Shown here: positions 48,999 to 57,473 of the stretch, piece after piece
Position numbering within the stretch: the stretch's first letter is position 1
How the letters are laid out: each line of letters opens with the position of its first letter
Origin: Erginobacter sp964587835
GTDB taxonomy: Bacteria > Auribacterota > Erginobacteria > Erginobacterales > Erginobacteraceae
NCBI GenBank assembly: GCA_964587835.1
Contig: CAZPMN010000003.1
Location: 77,480-141,479 of the forward strand
Direction of reading: 5' to 3'
Length of the DNA: 64,000 nt
Position numbers and translations under genes: made by a program
The notes under the pieces: generated by a model
The model's input: only the letters and a program-made list of their open reading frames with translations
The model's database searches: none
What the model was told of the DNA's origin: nothing

Positions 48999-50018
48999 TC
49001 AAGGGGCATTTGTCTCCGCCGTCGGAAGTTCGAGCGGGGCCAGCCGGCGGGCGGCGGCAATCACCGCCCCCCCGACCACCGCCGCCGCCAGACAGCCGAG
49101 CACCATCCCCCACCCGTCCGGGAGGCGGGGACTCATATTGCCCCAGTGCGGGATCAGTTTGGGCAGGTAATGGCTCTTCCAGGGCCAGAGAGAGATCAGG
49201 CTGCCGCCCATCAGTCCGCTCAGGACCGCCATCGTCCGGTCGTGGTAGCGGTGGAGGATCCGGCGGAGGAGGGGGACGAAGAGCAGAAGCCCGGCCGCCA
49301 TCCCCGCCCCGAAGATCAGAAGAATCCCGAACTGTCGGTTATGGACCGCGCCGGTCACCGGCTGGTACATCCCGATCACCAGCAGGGCCAGGCTGCCGCT
49401 GATTCCGGGCAGGAGCATCACGCTGATCGCCAGGGCCCCCGCCCCGAGCAGGGAAAGTGGATGGATGGGGATACCTAGGCCGGGGAGGAGCGCCAGGGCG
49501 GCCGGGGGGAACGCCCCGAGCAAAAACAGGAGCGGGTCCAGCGGCTTCCTCACCCGGATCTTTTTCCAGGGATCCTGAATACTCCAGAAGACCAGGCCGA
49601 AGAAGAAGGCAAAGACATAGGGAGCGGTCCAGGGGTTGATGAGCAGGCCAGAGGGCGGATTCTTAGCCAGGAAGATCCGGCCGGCTTCCAGGCTCAGCTC
49701 CGGGAGTCGTTCCGCCCCGGGAAAATCTTTTCCCACCAGAAAGCGGGTGGCGGTGAAGAGGGCGACACCGATCCCCAGGGCCAGGGGAGCAAGGAAAGAG
49801 AGGGCCCGCCAGAATTTATCCCGGGCGGCCCGGGCCCGGGGCGATTTAACCACCCGGAACAAATCCGAGATGGAATCGATCAGCCGGTCGTAAAACCCCA
49901 GGATCAGGGCGATCGTCCCCCCGCTAACCCCGGGGATGGCGTCCGCCACCCCCATACACATCCCCCGGACCACGGTCTTGGCCACCTCTTTCAATGTTCG
50001 CTCCTGACCATAACTCAT
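48999..50018 (-). CDS. DUF368 family undecaprenyl-phosphate transporter (PopT type)
   Basis: The 339-residue membrane protein has eight to nine hydrophobic helices and the family signature GMADAIPGVSGGT-like MGVADAIPGVSGGTIALILG near residue 22 with a second LLPGISGSLALLVIGMY repeat. DUF368 proteins (PopT) recycle undecaprenyl phosphate across the inner membrane for wall and polysaccharide synthesis. GAGGAAAG precedes ATG. It lies just upstream of tRNA-Pro on the same strand. Confidence 0.87.
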   Translation of the reverse strand: MSYGQERTLKEVAKTVVRGMCMGVADAIPGVSGGTIALILGFYDRLIDSISDLFRVVKSPRARAARDKFWRALSFLAPLALGIGVALFTATRFLVGKDFPGAERLPELSLEAGRIFLAKNPPSGLLINPWTAPYVFAFFFGLVFWSIQDPWKKIRVRKPLDPLLFLLGAFPPAALALLPGLGIPIHPLSLLGAGALAISVMLLPGISGSLALLVIGMYQPVTGAVHNRQFGILLIFGAGMAAGLLLFVPLLRRILHRYHDRTMAVLSGLMGGSLISLWPWKSHYLPKLIPHWGNMSPRLPDGWGMVLGCLAAAVVGGAVIAAARRLAPLELPTAETNAP

Positions 50019-50083
50019 AATTTCTTTCCTCGATACAGTTCGGCTGATCGTATTACCGTTCCTTCAACCTTGGCTATTCCTTG

Positions 50084-50102
50084 TTGAATATTGGATATTC
50101 AA
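50084..50102. repeat. TTGAATAT inverted repeat
   Basis: TTGAATAT-TGG-ATATTCAA is a perfect 8-bp inverted repeat in the 141-nt spacer between pcm and the DUF368 gene. It looks like a degenerate copy of a GAATATTGAATAT-type dispersed repeat. Confidence 0.5.
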
Positions 50103-50159
50103 TTCCCCTTTCTTGTTAGATTCTTTGATCTTCATTATTCGCCATCGTCCTTGCGAACC

Positions 50160-50822
50160 TCACCTCCGCTCCTTCCAACCATACTCCCCGATCAGGGGGA
50201 CGAAGACGCAGCCCCCCTCGTCGCGTTCGATCACCTTCTCTCCCCTCCGTTCCAGGACCAGCAGCCGCTGGGAGTATCCGCCCCCGGCCGGGATCACCAG
50301 TCTCCCCCCCTCCGCCAGCTGCTCGACCAGGGGCGGCGGGATACCGGGCGAGCCGGCGGTGACGATGATCGCGTCAAAGGGGGCGAACTCTTTCCAACCG
50401 AGGGTACCGTCCCCGACCCGGATCGAGATGTTGTCGTATCCCAGTCTTTGGAAGAGCTCGCCGGTCCGCTCGGCCAGCGCGGCCACTCTCTCCACGGTAT
50501 ATACCTCGGCCGCCAGCCGGGAGAGGATCGCCGCCTGGTAACCGGACCCGGTCCCGATCTCCAGGACCTTCTCCCCCCCGGCCAACCCCAGACACTGGGT
50601 CATCAGGGCCACCATATAGGGCTGGGAGATGGTCTGCCCCTCTCCGATCGGGAGAGGATGATCGGCGTAGGCCTCCCCCAGGGAGGCCCCCGGGGCAAAG
50701 AGATGCCGGGGCACCTCCCGGAAGGCCGCCAGCACCCGCTCGTCCCGGATCCGCCGCGGTGCCAACTGCCGGGAGACCATCTCCTCCCGCAGCTGCCTTG
50801 CCAGTTGCGCCTTGTCTTCCAT
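50160..50822 (-). CDS. pcm: Protein-L-isoaspartate O-methyltransferase
   Basis: Repairs isoaspartyl residues in aged proteins using SAM. The signatures VLAAFREVPRHLFAP, GEGQTISQPYMVALMTQ, VLEIGTGSGYQAAIL (SAM site), VYTVERVAALAERTGELF and DAIIVTAGSPGIP are complete. The ATG at 50822 with AAGG upstream gives 220 residues. A longer frame to 50864 runs into a dispersed repeat and is not part of the gene. Confidence 0.94.
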   Translation of the reverse strand: MEDKAQLARQLREEMVSRQLAPRRIRDERVLAAFREVPRHLFAPGASLGEAYADHPLPIGEGQTISQPYMVALMTQCLGLAGGEKVLEIGTGSGYQAAILSRLAAEVYTVERVAALAERTGELFQRLGYDNISIRVGDGTLGWKEFAPFDAIIVTAGSPGIPPPLVEQLAEGGRLVIPAGGGYSQRLLVLERRGEKVIERDEGGCVFVPLIGEYGWKERR

Positions 50823-50846
50823 TACCTTTCCCGGTCGGGCTGTTTT

Positions 50847-51015
50847 GAACCGCAGAGAACGCAAAGAACGCGAAGAGAAGTTAATTTTTAATTTTCAATC
50901 GGTGTTGTTCCTCAAAAGTAAGCCACCACCATTCCACCGCACCTCTTTTTAGATCGTTTTCATCTCCTGATTTAATTTCCCGGACCCTCGGCGTCCTCTG
51001 CGTTCTCTGCGGTTC
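50847..51015. repeat. Inverted-repeat element (CGCAGAGAACGCAAAG family), copy 2
   Basis: Arms 50847-50875 and 50987-51015 (29 nt, about 25 matching) enclose 111 nt without an ORF. The arm TGAACCGCAGAGAACGC supplies the TGA stop of the glycosyltransferase gene at 51014-51016. Related to 17291-17466. Confidence 0.75.
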
Positions 51016-51712
51016 ATTGTTTCTTCGGGAAGAGCGAGCGAAAGAGGAGGCGGATGAACCGGAGCGTATCCCGGCCGGGCCGGATCCGGGAAACCTCGCC
51101 GGCGTAGATCGTCCGGATCGGGACGGAAGAAATCCCGAAACCCCGCCGTCCCGCCTCGATCAATATCTCCGATTCGGTGTCGTAGTTGCCGGTGGAGAAG
51201 GAAAGCATTTGGATCACCTCCGCGGTGAGCAGGCGAAAGCCGCACTGGCTGTCTGGAACCTTCTGGCCGATCAGCCGGGAAAGGATGGCGGACATCGTCC
51301 GGTTGGTCCAGTAACGCACCTTCGGCATCGACTCCGCCGTCGCCATCCGGTTGCCGACCACGATCGCGGCAGAGCTCGAGCGGGCCACGGCCAGGAAGGC
51401 CGGGATCTCGGCCGGATCGTGCTGGCCATCGCCGTCGACGATGATCACCGGATCACAACCCCGCGCCACCAGGGCCCGGAGACCGGTCTCCAGCGCCCTT
51501 CCCTTCCCCCGATTGACCGGGTGACGGATCACCTCCGCCCCGGCCGCCGCGGCCGACGCCCCGGTCCGGTCGGTGGAGCCGTCGTCAAGGACCAGAATTC
51601 GGTCGGCATATTTCGTCGCTTCCTTCACCACCGCCCCCACCGATGCTTCCTCGTTGAAGGCCGGGATCAGAATCCCGACCTGATTTTTCCCGTTATTGAC
51701 CATGGCTCCCAT
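51014..51712 (-). CDS. Family 2 glycosyltransferase
   Basis: GT-A fold of about 232 residues with VGILIPAFNEEASVGAVV, LVLDDGSTDRTGA, RGKGRALETGLRAL and IIVDGDGQHDPAEIPAF (DxD-like). C-terminal part SQCGFRLLTAEVIQML resembles polyprenyl-phosphate mannosyl/glucosyl transferases of the DPM1-like group. Starts at 51712 or 51703 are possible. It is the last gene of a glycolipid cluster. Its TGA stop lies in the dispersed repeat at 50987-51015. Confidence 0.85.
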   Translation of the reverse strand: MGAMVNNGKNQVGILIPAFNEEASVGAVVKEATKYADRILVLDDGSTDRTGASAAAAGAEVIRHPVNRGKGRALETGLRALVARGCDPVIIVDGDGQHDPAEIPAFLAVARSSSAAIVVGNRMATAESMPKVRYWTNRTMSAILSRLIGQKVPDSQCGFRLLTAEVIQMLSFSTGNYDTESEILIEAGRRGFGISSVPIRTIYAGEVSRIRPGRDTLRFIRLLFRSLFPKKQ

Positions 51713-51735
51713 TTGATCTGTCGGTTCAGGGCGCG

Positions 51736-52614
51736 TTATTCCCAGATCGGGTAGTACATATACCACTGATCGAGATGGTCGGCTATGCACTCTTCCATCT
51801 CCCGGACCAATCCCTGGATAATCTGCCTCTCCTGGATTTGCCGGCCGGCCGTCCGGTCGATCTCCAACGGCGGACGGAAGACCGCCCGATAGCGGTGAGT
51901 CGATTCCCGGACCAGGTAACCGAAGAAGACCGCCGCCCCGGCCCGGGCGGCCAGTCCGGCCGGGCCCCGAGGGATGGAAACCGGCCGGCCGAAGAACTTG
52001 ACCTCGACCCCTCGCTCGGTGATATCCCGGTCCCCCAGGATCAGGACCACCTTGTTCTTTTTCAAAAGCCTCAGACTTCTCAGGGCGGCCCGACCGACCG
52101 GGATCACCTTCATCCCGGTCATCGCCCGCTGGTTGACGAAGAGGCGATTGAGCCTGGTGTTCTGGTGGGAAAGGGCGATCGCGTTAACCGGGAATCCGGC
52201 CAGAGCCAGCATCATCCCTCCCAATTCCCAGTTCCCCACGTGGGCGGTCACCCCGAGCGCGCCCTGGCCCCCGCGCAGGGCCCCCCGGATATTCTCCAGA
52301 CCGACGAATTTTACCAACCTTCTCATCTCCTCCGCGTCAAACCGCGAGAACCGGAAGAAATCGATCAGATAGTAGGAAAAATTACGGAAATTTTTCCGGG
52401 CCAGCGCGCGGAGCCGCCACCGTGCTTCCGGACTCTCGGTATCCTCGCCCCGGTAGCGGAGAACCCATTTCACATTGGCGAGAAAATTGGGCTTGCTCTT
52501 CCGCGAGAAGAGATAGGTCGCCTCGGCCAGGAAAGCGCCGATCCCGTAGGCCAGCCGGGGCGGAACCAGGTGAACCAGAAAACGCAGCAGCTCGAAAAGG
52601 TAGTACCTGATCAT
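51736..52614 (-). CDS. Lipid A biosynthesis-type acyltransferase (LpxL/HtrB family)
   Basis: The 292-residue protein has an N-terminal hydrophobic segment, the catalytic block GVTAHVGNWELGGMMLA (Hx4E form), ALSHQNTRLNRLFVNQR, ILGDRDITERGVEVKFFGRP and the C-terminal DQWYMYYPIWE, all typical of late acyltransferases that add secondary acyl chains to lipid A or analogous glycolipids. Its presence supports a diderm envelope. It is 9 nt downstream of the MGDG-synthase-like gene. Confidence 0.88.
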   Translation of the reverse strand: MIRYYLFELLRFLVHLVPPRLAYGIGAFLAEATYLFSRKSKPNFLANVKWVLRYRGEDTESPEARWRLRALARKNFRNFSYYLIDFFRFSRFDAEEMRRLVKFVGLENIRGALRGGQGALGVTAHVGNWELGGMMLALAGFPVNAIALSHQNTRLNRLFVNQRAMTGMKVIPVGRAALRSLRLLKKNKVVLILGDRDITERGVEVKFFGRPVSIPRGPAGLAARAGAAVFFGYLVRESTHRYRAVFRPPLEIDRTAGRQIQERQIIQGLVREMEECIADHLDQWYMYYPIWE

Positions 52615-52623
52615 AATCAGATT

Positions 52624-53766
52624 CTATCCGGCCGGCGAGGTTTTGGAAAAGGACGAAATGATCTGCCGGGCGGCGTCCCGGGCTGCGTGGGGTTTGCGGA
52701 TAGCCTCCATCGCCGCCAAAACCCTTCCCCGGAGATATCCCTCCCGAAGCGCATCTTCCACCGCCTTCACCGCCAAAAGATCGTCCCCGGCGTGGATTGC
52801 CGCTCCCGCGCCCGCCAGGAAGCGCGCGTTCAATTCCTCCTGCCCGGGAAGCGGATCGACCAGGACCAGGGGAAGTCTTCTGACCAGAGCCTCGGCGGTG
52901 GTCAATCCCCCCGGTTTGGTCACGATCACCTCCGCCGCCGCCATCAATTCCTCGATCAAATCGGTGAAACCGAAAACCCTCAGCGGGTGGTTTAAAGATC
53001 CCCGGAGCGACTGGAGCCGGAGATACCGCCTTTGGTTTCTTCCGGTCAGGGCCGCCAGCTGGAATTCCTCCCCACTGCGGTCCAGGGTATTGATCAGGCG
53101 CTCCAGGGATAACGTCCCCTCCCCGCCCCCCATCAGGAGCACCACAGGAAGCCCGGAAATCAACCCGTACTTTTCCTTCATTCGGGCGGGTTCCAGTTTC
53201 CGATTGAAGACCGGCCGCACCGGGATCCCGGTCAACCGGATCCTTTCCGGCGGCACCCCCAGGACGGCCAGTCGTTCCACGCTCCAGCGGGTGGGCAGGA
53301 GATAGAGATCAACCTCCGGGTAGATCCAGTAGGCATGGACTTGGAAATCGGTCGGAACCGCGGCCAGGACAAACCCGGACGCAGTCCGGGAACGGCACTC
53401 CGCCGCCAGGGCGCAGGGGAAAGCCTGGGTACAGACCACCGCGGCCGGGGCCAGTTCTTTAATCATCCGTTCGAGACGGCCCCGGAGAAGCCGCTGGGCG
53501 ATCCTCAGCGGCCGGTCGAGCCGAGTTTTCACCTCAGGCCGGTCGTAGAGATAAGTCCAGACCCCGGGAGCCGTCCGGACCAGGGAACGATAGAAGGCCG
53601 CCACCAGGCGGGCCGCGCCGGAAGGCCAGAGTTCGAGGAGATCAAAGCTGACGATCCGGAGAAACGGAGCCTCCTCCCTCAAGGCCTCCTCAAGGGCGAG
53701 GGCCGCCCGGCGATGGCCCTGGCCCACGGAGATGTAGAGGATCAGGATGGTGTGGGAACCGGTCAC
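52624..53766 (-). CDS. MGDG-synthase-like glycosyltransferase
   Basis: GT-B protein with the monogalactosyldiacylglycerol-synthase N-terminal domain (TILILYISVGQGHRRAALAL, VVCTQAFPCALAAE, AAVPTDFQVHAYW) and a GT28 C-terminal domain (LLMGGGEGTLSL, ALTGRN, VIVTKPGGLTTAEALV). It probably glycosylates diacylglycerol or a similar membrane lipid. The start is uncertain: GTG 53766 avoids a 50-nt overlap with the aminotransferase gene, while ATG 53823 adds 19 unconserved residues. The neighbouring acyltransferase and GT2 genes suggest a shared glycolipid pathway. Confidence 0.85.
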   Translation of the reverse strand: MTGSHTILILYISVGQGHRRAALALEEALREEAPFLRIVSFDLLELWPSGAARLVAAFYRSLVRTAPGVWTYLYDRPEVKTRLDRPLRIAQRLLRGRLERMIKELAPAAVVCTQAFPCALAAECRSRTASGFVLAAVPTDFQVHAYWIYPEVDLYLLPTRWSVERLAVLGVPPERIRLTGIPVRPVFNRKLEPARMKEKYGLISGLPVVLLMGGGEGTLSLERLINTLDRSGEEFQLAALTGRNQRRYLRLQSLRGSLNHPLRVFGFTDLIEELMAAAEVIVTKPGGLTTAEALVRRLPLVLVDPLPGQEELNARFLAGAGAAIHAGDDLLAVKAVEDALREGYLRGRVLAAMEAIRKPHAARDAARQIISSFSKTSPAG

Positions 53767-53773
53767 CGCAGGC

Positions 53774-54985
53774 TTATTTCCCGAGGTAGCCGACCATAAA
53801 GCGGGCAATGGCCCGGTAAGCACGCTCCAGGACCGGCTCCGGGGCCAGGAAAACGACCCGGAAGTGGTTGGTCCCCGGCCGCTGGCCGAACCCGGATCCC
53901 GGCACCACCACCACCCCGGTCTCCCGGATCAGACCGGCCACAAATTCGCCGTCGCTTCCCGGGATCTCCAGGCGGGGAAAAGCGTAGAAGGCCCCCTCGG
54001 GGCTGACGCAGCTGATCCCCCCGATGGAGTTGAGCATCTCCACCGTTAGATCCCTCCTCCGGGTCAGTTTCTCCCGCGCGGCGATCAGGTGGGCCCGTTC
54101 CCCTTCCAGGGCAGGCTTGATCGCCCACTGGACCGGATGACTGGCGGAGAGGCGGGCCCGGAGCAATTTGTTCACCGCCAGTAAATAATCGCTCAAAACC
54201 TCCTCCGGACCGCTGACAATTCCCCAGCCGATCCGGAAACCGGGAGCAAGGTAATTCTTGGAGAGACCGTTGAGGGTGATCACCGCGGCCTGGGGATCAA
54301 GGGCGGCGGTGGAGATATGTTTTCTTCCATCCAGGGTCAGACTGTCGTAAATCTCGTCGGAGAGGATGACCAGGTTATGCTCCCGGGCCAGGGCGATAAT
54401 TCCCCGCAAGGTCCCCTCCCGGTAGACCGCCCCGGTCGGGTTGTTGGGGTTGATGATCACGATCGCCCGGGTCCGGGCATCGATCCGGGAGGCAATGTCA
54501 TCGAGGTCGGGCTGCCAGCCGTTTTCCTCGTCGAGAAAGTATGACCTCGGTTCAGCCTCCAGTTTATGGGTGATCGCCCCGTAAAGCGGGTACCCCGGAG
54601 CGGGGAGCAGGATGTTGTCACCCGGGTTGAGCAGAGCGGTCAGGCAGATGTCAACCGCCTCCGAGGCGCCGGTGGTGATAAAGACGTCCCGGATCGACCC
54701 GATTCCCTGCCGCTGGGAATCCTGGCGGATCGCCTCCCGAGCCTCTTCGATCCCGGAGGAAGGAGCATAGCCGTTCCGGTTGCTGAGCATCGCCCGGTGA
54801 ACGGAATTGATGATCTCGGGATCGGTCTGAAAGTCAAAGATATTGGGGTCCCCGATATTGAGATAGATCATCTCCTTGCCCTGCCGGGCCGCTTCCTCGG
54901 CCAGGAGGACAACATCGCGGACCGCGTAGGTGATCTTCTCGGTCCGGCGGGCGGGTGTTATCTTCTTCTTCATCTCAAATCCCAT
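53774..54985 (-). CDS. Class I/II PLP-dependent aminotransferase
   Basis: About 400 residues with the fold-type I pattern: YLNIGDPNIFDFQTDPEI, TTGASEAVDICLTALLNPGD, PAPGYPLYGA, IINPNNPTGAVY, SDEIYDSLTL, the PLP lysine in LNGLSKNYLAPGFRIGW, and FRVVFLAP. It resembles alanine/aspartate aminotransferases of the AlaA group; substrate is undetermined. Starts at 54985 and 54973 are both possible. It is the first gene of the four-gene cluster leading to the GT2. Confidence 0.88.
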   Translation of the reverse strand: MGFEMKKKITPARRTEKITYAVRDVVLLAEEAARQGKEMIYLNIGDPNIFDFQTDPEIINSVHRAMLSNRNGYAPSSGIEEAREAIRQDSQRQGIGSIRDVFITTGASEAVDICLTALLNPGDNILLPAPGYPLYGAITHKLEAEPRSYFLDEENGWQPDLDDIASRIDARTRAIVIINPNNPTGAVYREGTLRGIIALAREHNLVILSDEIYDSLTLDGRKHISTAALDPQAAVITLNGLSKNYLAPGFRIGWGIVSGPEEVLSDYLLAVNKLLRARLSASHPVQWAIKPALEGERAHLIAAREKLTRRRDLTVEMLNSIGGISCVSPEGAFYAFPRLEIPGSDGEFVAGLIRETGVVVVPGSGFGQRPGTNHFRVVFLAPEPVLERAYRAIARFMVGYLGK

Positions 54986-55163
54986 TGCCAGGGTAAAACT
55001 CTTTCTCGGACTCCGGACGAGGTTGAGCCCCCGGCCGAGTCAAATGGAAACTGTAGCGGAGAAATTCACGGGAGACAAGCTCATTCCCGGTTCTTGCCCC
55101 GCAGCGGCGATATGCCCTTGATCCCCCGGAACGTCACCTGTTACCGATGGTATGATCGCCCCT

Positions 55164-55586
55164 TTATTTACCGGTTCCGGCCGGCAACCGGGGACAGATT
55201 AATCTCACCGTCGGGAAGTATGTGCTCACCCGGCCGGGATCTCGGGTGAGCAGCGGAATACCGGAGGCCTCCGCGTGACCGCCGATGAAAAAGTCGGGGA
55301 GAACCGAAACCTTCGTCCCTTTTTGTGTCCGGTATCGGGCAAATGCCCGAGCCGCCCGGAAAAGTCCCTGCCGGGGAATCTCCTGGAGGGTAAGGCCGAA
55401 TTTTCTCACCACGTCGTCGACAAACTCTACCGAAGGGCTGCCAAAGCACAACTCCGAGTAGATCACAGGATTGATGATCAGCCCGCTGCCGCTGTGGCGC
55501 TCCAGTTGCGAGATCGACCACTCGGCCCACCGCTCATCATCGGTGAGAACATCAATGATGATATTGGTGTCCACCAGAACAGGCAT
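55164..55586 (-). CDS. PIN-domain toxin (VapC type)
   Basis: The 140 residues form a PIN ribonuclease domain. Acidic residues are in VLVDTNIIIDVL, the helix VIYSELCFGS (Glu) and LPDFFIGGHAEASG (Asp), followed by LLTRDPGRV with the last Asp. VapC toxins cleave tRNA or rRNA. TGATG overlap couples it to the AbrB-type antitoxin gene. Confidence 0.87.
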   Translation of the reverse strand: MPVLVDTNIIIDVLTDDERWAEWSISQLERHSGSGLIINPVIYSELCFGSPSVEFVDDVVRKFGLTLQEIPRQGLFRAARAFARYRTQKGTKVSVLPDFFIGGHAEASGIPLLTRDPGRVSTYFPTVRLICPRLPAGTGK

Positions 55587-55810
55587 CAGACCATCCTGGT
55601 CTCCCGCATCCATTCCCGGGTGGTACGTCCTCCCCGCAGAACTCCGCGCAACTCCGAGAACCGGCCGCTATCCCCCTTTCGTTTCTTCTGCTTGACCAGA
55701 ACGACCACTCCCTTGGCAATCCGGAAATCGACGTCGCTATGCGGCGCGATTCCGAGGTATTCCCGGATCCGCGCCGGGATGGTAACCTGTCCTTTGGTTG
55801 TCACTTTCAT
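55586..55810 (-). CDS. AbrB/MazE-fold antitoxin (VapB type)
   Basis: The 74-residue protein begins with a swapped-hairpin AbrB domain (KVTTKGQVTIPARIREYLGI, then DVDFRIAKGVVVLVK) that binds operator DNA. The basic C-terminal tail (RGVLRGGRTTREWM) likely wraps the toxin. A very good promoter ends 6 nt before the ATG, and a palindrome between -35 and -10 is a natural autoregulatory site. Confidence 0.9.
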   Translation of the reverse strand: MKVTTKGQVTIPARIREYLGIAPHSDVDFRIAKGVVVLVKQKKRKGDSGRFSELRGVLRGGRTTREWMRETRMV

Positions 55811-55816
55811 AGTATT

Positions 55817-55845
55817 ACTGTCGCATGTATTACATTCGGTGTCAA
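55817..55845 (-). promoter_or_regulatory. Predicted leaderless promoter and operator of vapBC
   Basis: Minus strand: consensus TTGACA (55845-55840), 17-nt spacer, extended -10 TGC-GACAGT (55822-55817), then 6 nt to the ATG. An 11-bp palindrome ATGTAATACAT (55835-55825) occupies the spacer, and GTAATAC occurs twice with an 8-nt gap. Binding there would block RNA polymerase. Confidence 0.6.
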
Positions 55846-55882
55846 GTCGCTACCCGTTTTATGAATATATCGGATTAACCGG

Positions 55883-56437
55883 CTACTCCTGGCCGAATAA
55901 ACGGTAGAGGTCGAGCAGGACCTCGGCGTCGAGCACGGCGTAGTTGAGCTGGGCGGTCAAGAGCGGCCGGCGGGTCCAGTCCGAAGTCTGCCATCTCTTA
56001 TCCAGCTCAATTCCCAGTTCCCGGCGGCAGACCGCCCCCAGGCCGTGACCCCCGGGAATCCGGTATCCCCGGAGTCTCCGCGAGGCGGCCAGGGTGTCAA
56101 AAACCGAGGTGATCCGACAACCGAGCTTGCCCAGGACCGCCCGCTCAAAGCGGGCGTTGTGGATGATGACCCGGATGCCCGGATCCTCCAGGACCAGGAA
56201 GAGGGGGGTGAGATCATCCAGTTCGAAGACGTCGATCACCGCGTTGTAATCCCCGGTGGCGAGCTGGGCCAGGCAGAGAGTTCCCCAGTCGAGGCTGGTC
56301 TCGACATCAAGGGCGATCACCTCCTCCCGGACCAGCTCCCGGCAGAGATCTTCCAGGCCGCTCTGGCTGGCGATCAACCGAACCGGGCGGCGGAAGGAAA
56401 AACCATCCTCCCCCGGGCGGATGATGCCCTCTCTCAT
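55883..56437 (-). CDS. RNase D-like 3'-5' exonuclease
   Basis: The 184-residue product is a lone DEDD exonuclease domain: IALDVETSLDWGTLCLAQLAT (Exo I Asp and Glu), RVIIHNARFERAVLGKLG (Exo II), and LNYAVLDAEVLLDLYRLF (Exo III, YxxxD). It lacks the HRDC domains of RNase D and could trim tRNA or another RNA. The start is set by the ATGA overlap with queC. An upstream extension of 91 codons in the track-length frame is a shadow of queC. Confidence 0.85.
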   Translation of the reverse strand: MREGIIRPGEDGFSFRRPVRLIASQSGLEDLCRELVREEVIALDVETSLDWGTLCLAQLATGDYNAVIDVFELDDLTPLFLVLEDPGIRVIIHNARFERAVLGKLGCRITSVFDTLAASRRLRGYRIPGGHGLGAVCRRELGIELDKRWQTSDWTRRPLLTAQLNYAVLDAEVLLDLYRLFGQE

Positions 56438-57120
56438 CTCCTCTCCTCCTTCAGGATCGGATCGGGAACCCCGGCCTCCTGGAAGCCGCGAGCCCGCAGG
56501 CGGCAGCTGGCACAAGTCCCGCAGGGCCGGGGACCGGAGCTGGAGTAGCATGACCAGGTGAGGTGGAGGGGAGCGCCGAGCTCCCTCCCCCACCGGACCA
56601 CCTCCGCCTTGGTCAGGTGAATCAGGGGAGTCTCGACCGCGATCCCCGATCCGGGGGCGGTACCGAGCGCGACCGTCCGGTTGAAGGCCCGGAAGAACTC
56701 CTCCCGACAATCGGGGTAGCCGGAGGAGTCTTCTTCCATCGCCCCGATGAAGATCTTTCCCGCACCGATCACCTCCGCCCAGGAAACGGCCAGGGCCAAG
56801 AGGTTGGCATTGCGGAAGGGAACGTAAGTGGAGGGGATCCGTCCGGGTTCGGCAGCCTCGGCGGGGATCTCGAGTTCCGGGTCGGTCAAGCTGGATCCTT
56901 TGATCTGGCGAAAGTAACCGAGGTCCACCACCAGTCGAAGATTTCCGGCCACGGCGAAGAAATCGGCCAGGTCGGCAAAAGCCCGCAGCTCCCTTTCCTC
57001 GGTCCGTTGGCCGTAATTGCCGTGCAGAAAGGCCAGGCGGAACTCCCCGGCCGCCACCGCCGCGGCGACGCAGCTGTCCAGACCGCCGCTGACCAGGCAG
57101 ACCGCCAATTTCCGGGTCAT
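56434..57120 (-). CDS. queC: 7-cyano-7-deazaguanine synthase
   Basis: Converts 7-carboxy-7-deazaguanine to preQ0 in queuosine synthesis. The PP-loop VSGGLDSCVAAAVA is at residues 10-23; the zinc site at the C-terminus uses CYSSSGPRPCGTCASC; GAMEEDSSGYPDCREEFF and WGRELGAPLHLTWSCY are conserved. 228 residues. Overlaps queF and the exonuclease gene by ATGA on both sides. Confidence 0.94.
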   Translation of the reverse strand: MTRKLAVCLVSGGLDSCVAAAVAAGEFRLAFLHGNYGQRTEERELRAFADLADFFAVAGNLRLVVDLGYFRQIKGSSLTDPELEIPAEAAEPGRIPSTYVPFRNANLLALAVSWAEVIGAGKIFIGAMEEDSSGYPDCREEFFRAFNRTVALGTAPGSGIAVETPLIHLTKAEVVRWGRELGAPLHLTWSCYSSSGPRPCGTCASCRLRARGFQEAGVPDPILKEERR

Positions 57121-57473
57121 TTTTTCTTGCCCCCTCGGGGTTTGACGTACTCGGCGATTACAGTGGAGGTGATCCCTCCCCGGGGGGTGAAGTCACCCGT
57201 CACCGTCATTCGCCGGGGCTTTGCCGCGGCCACCAAGTCGTCGAGAATCTCGTTGACCAGGCTCTCATAGAAGATCCCCCGGTCGCGGAAACCGAAGAAG
57301 TAGAGCTTGAGCGATTTCAGTTCCAGGCAGAGCTTCTCCGGAACGTACTCGACGGTGATGGTCCCAAAATCCGGGTTGCCGGTGATCGGGCAGACCGAGG
57401 TGTACTCGGGGTTACGGATGGTGATGGTGTAATCCCGGCCGGGATACTTGTTGGGAAAAGTCTCGATGGTCAT
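57117..57473 (-). CDS. queF: NADPH-dependent 7-cyano-7-deazaguanine reductase (type I)
   Basis: Reduces preQ0 to preQ1. The catalytic Cys28 lies in YTSVCPITGNPDFG, the NADPH region in LELKSLKLYFFGFRDRGIFYE and the acidic residue in YESLVNEILDDL. 118 residues correspond to the short type I form. AGGAG precedes ATG. I looked for a preQ1 riboswitch in the 116-nt leader and saw only a small GCACCC/GGGTGC stem, not the H-type pseudoknot pattern. Confidence 0.95.
   Translation of the reverse strand: MTIETFPNKYPGRDYTITIRNPEYTSVCPITGNPDFGTITVEYVPEKLCLELKSLKLYFFGFRDRGIFYESLVNEILDDLVAAAKPRRMTVTGDFTPRGGITSTVIAEYVKPRGGKKK

Noticed and set aside
52615..52660. TAGAAT box 6 nt before the LpxL-like ATG as another leaderless promoter
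   Set aside because: The -35 is poor and the TAG is the stop codon of the upstream gene in a tight operon, so chance is likely.
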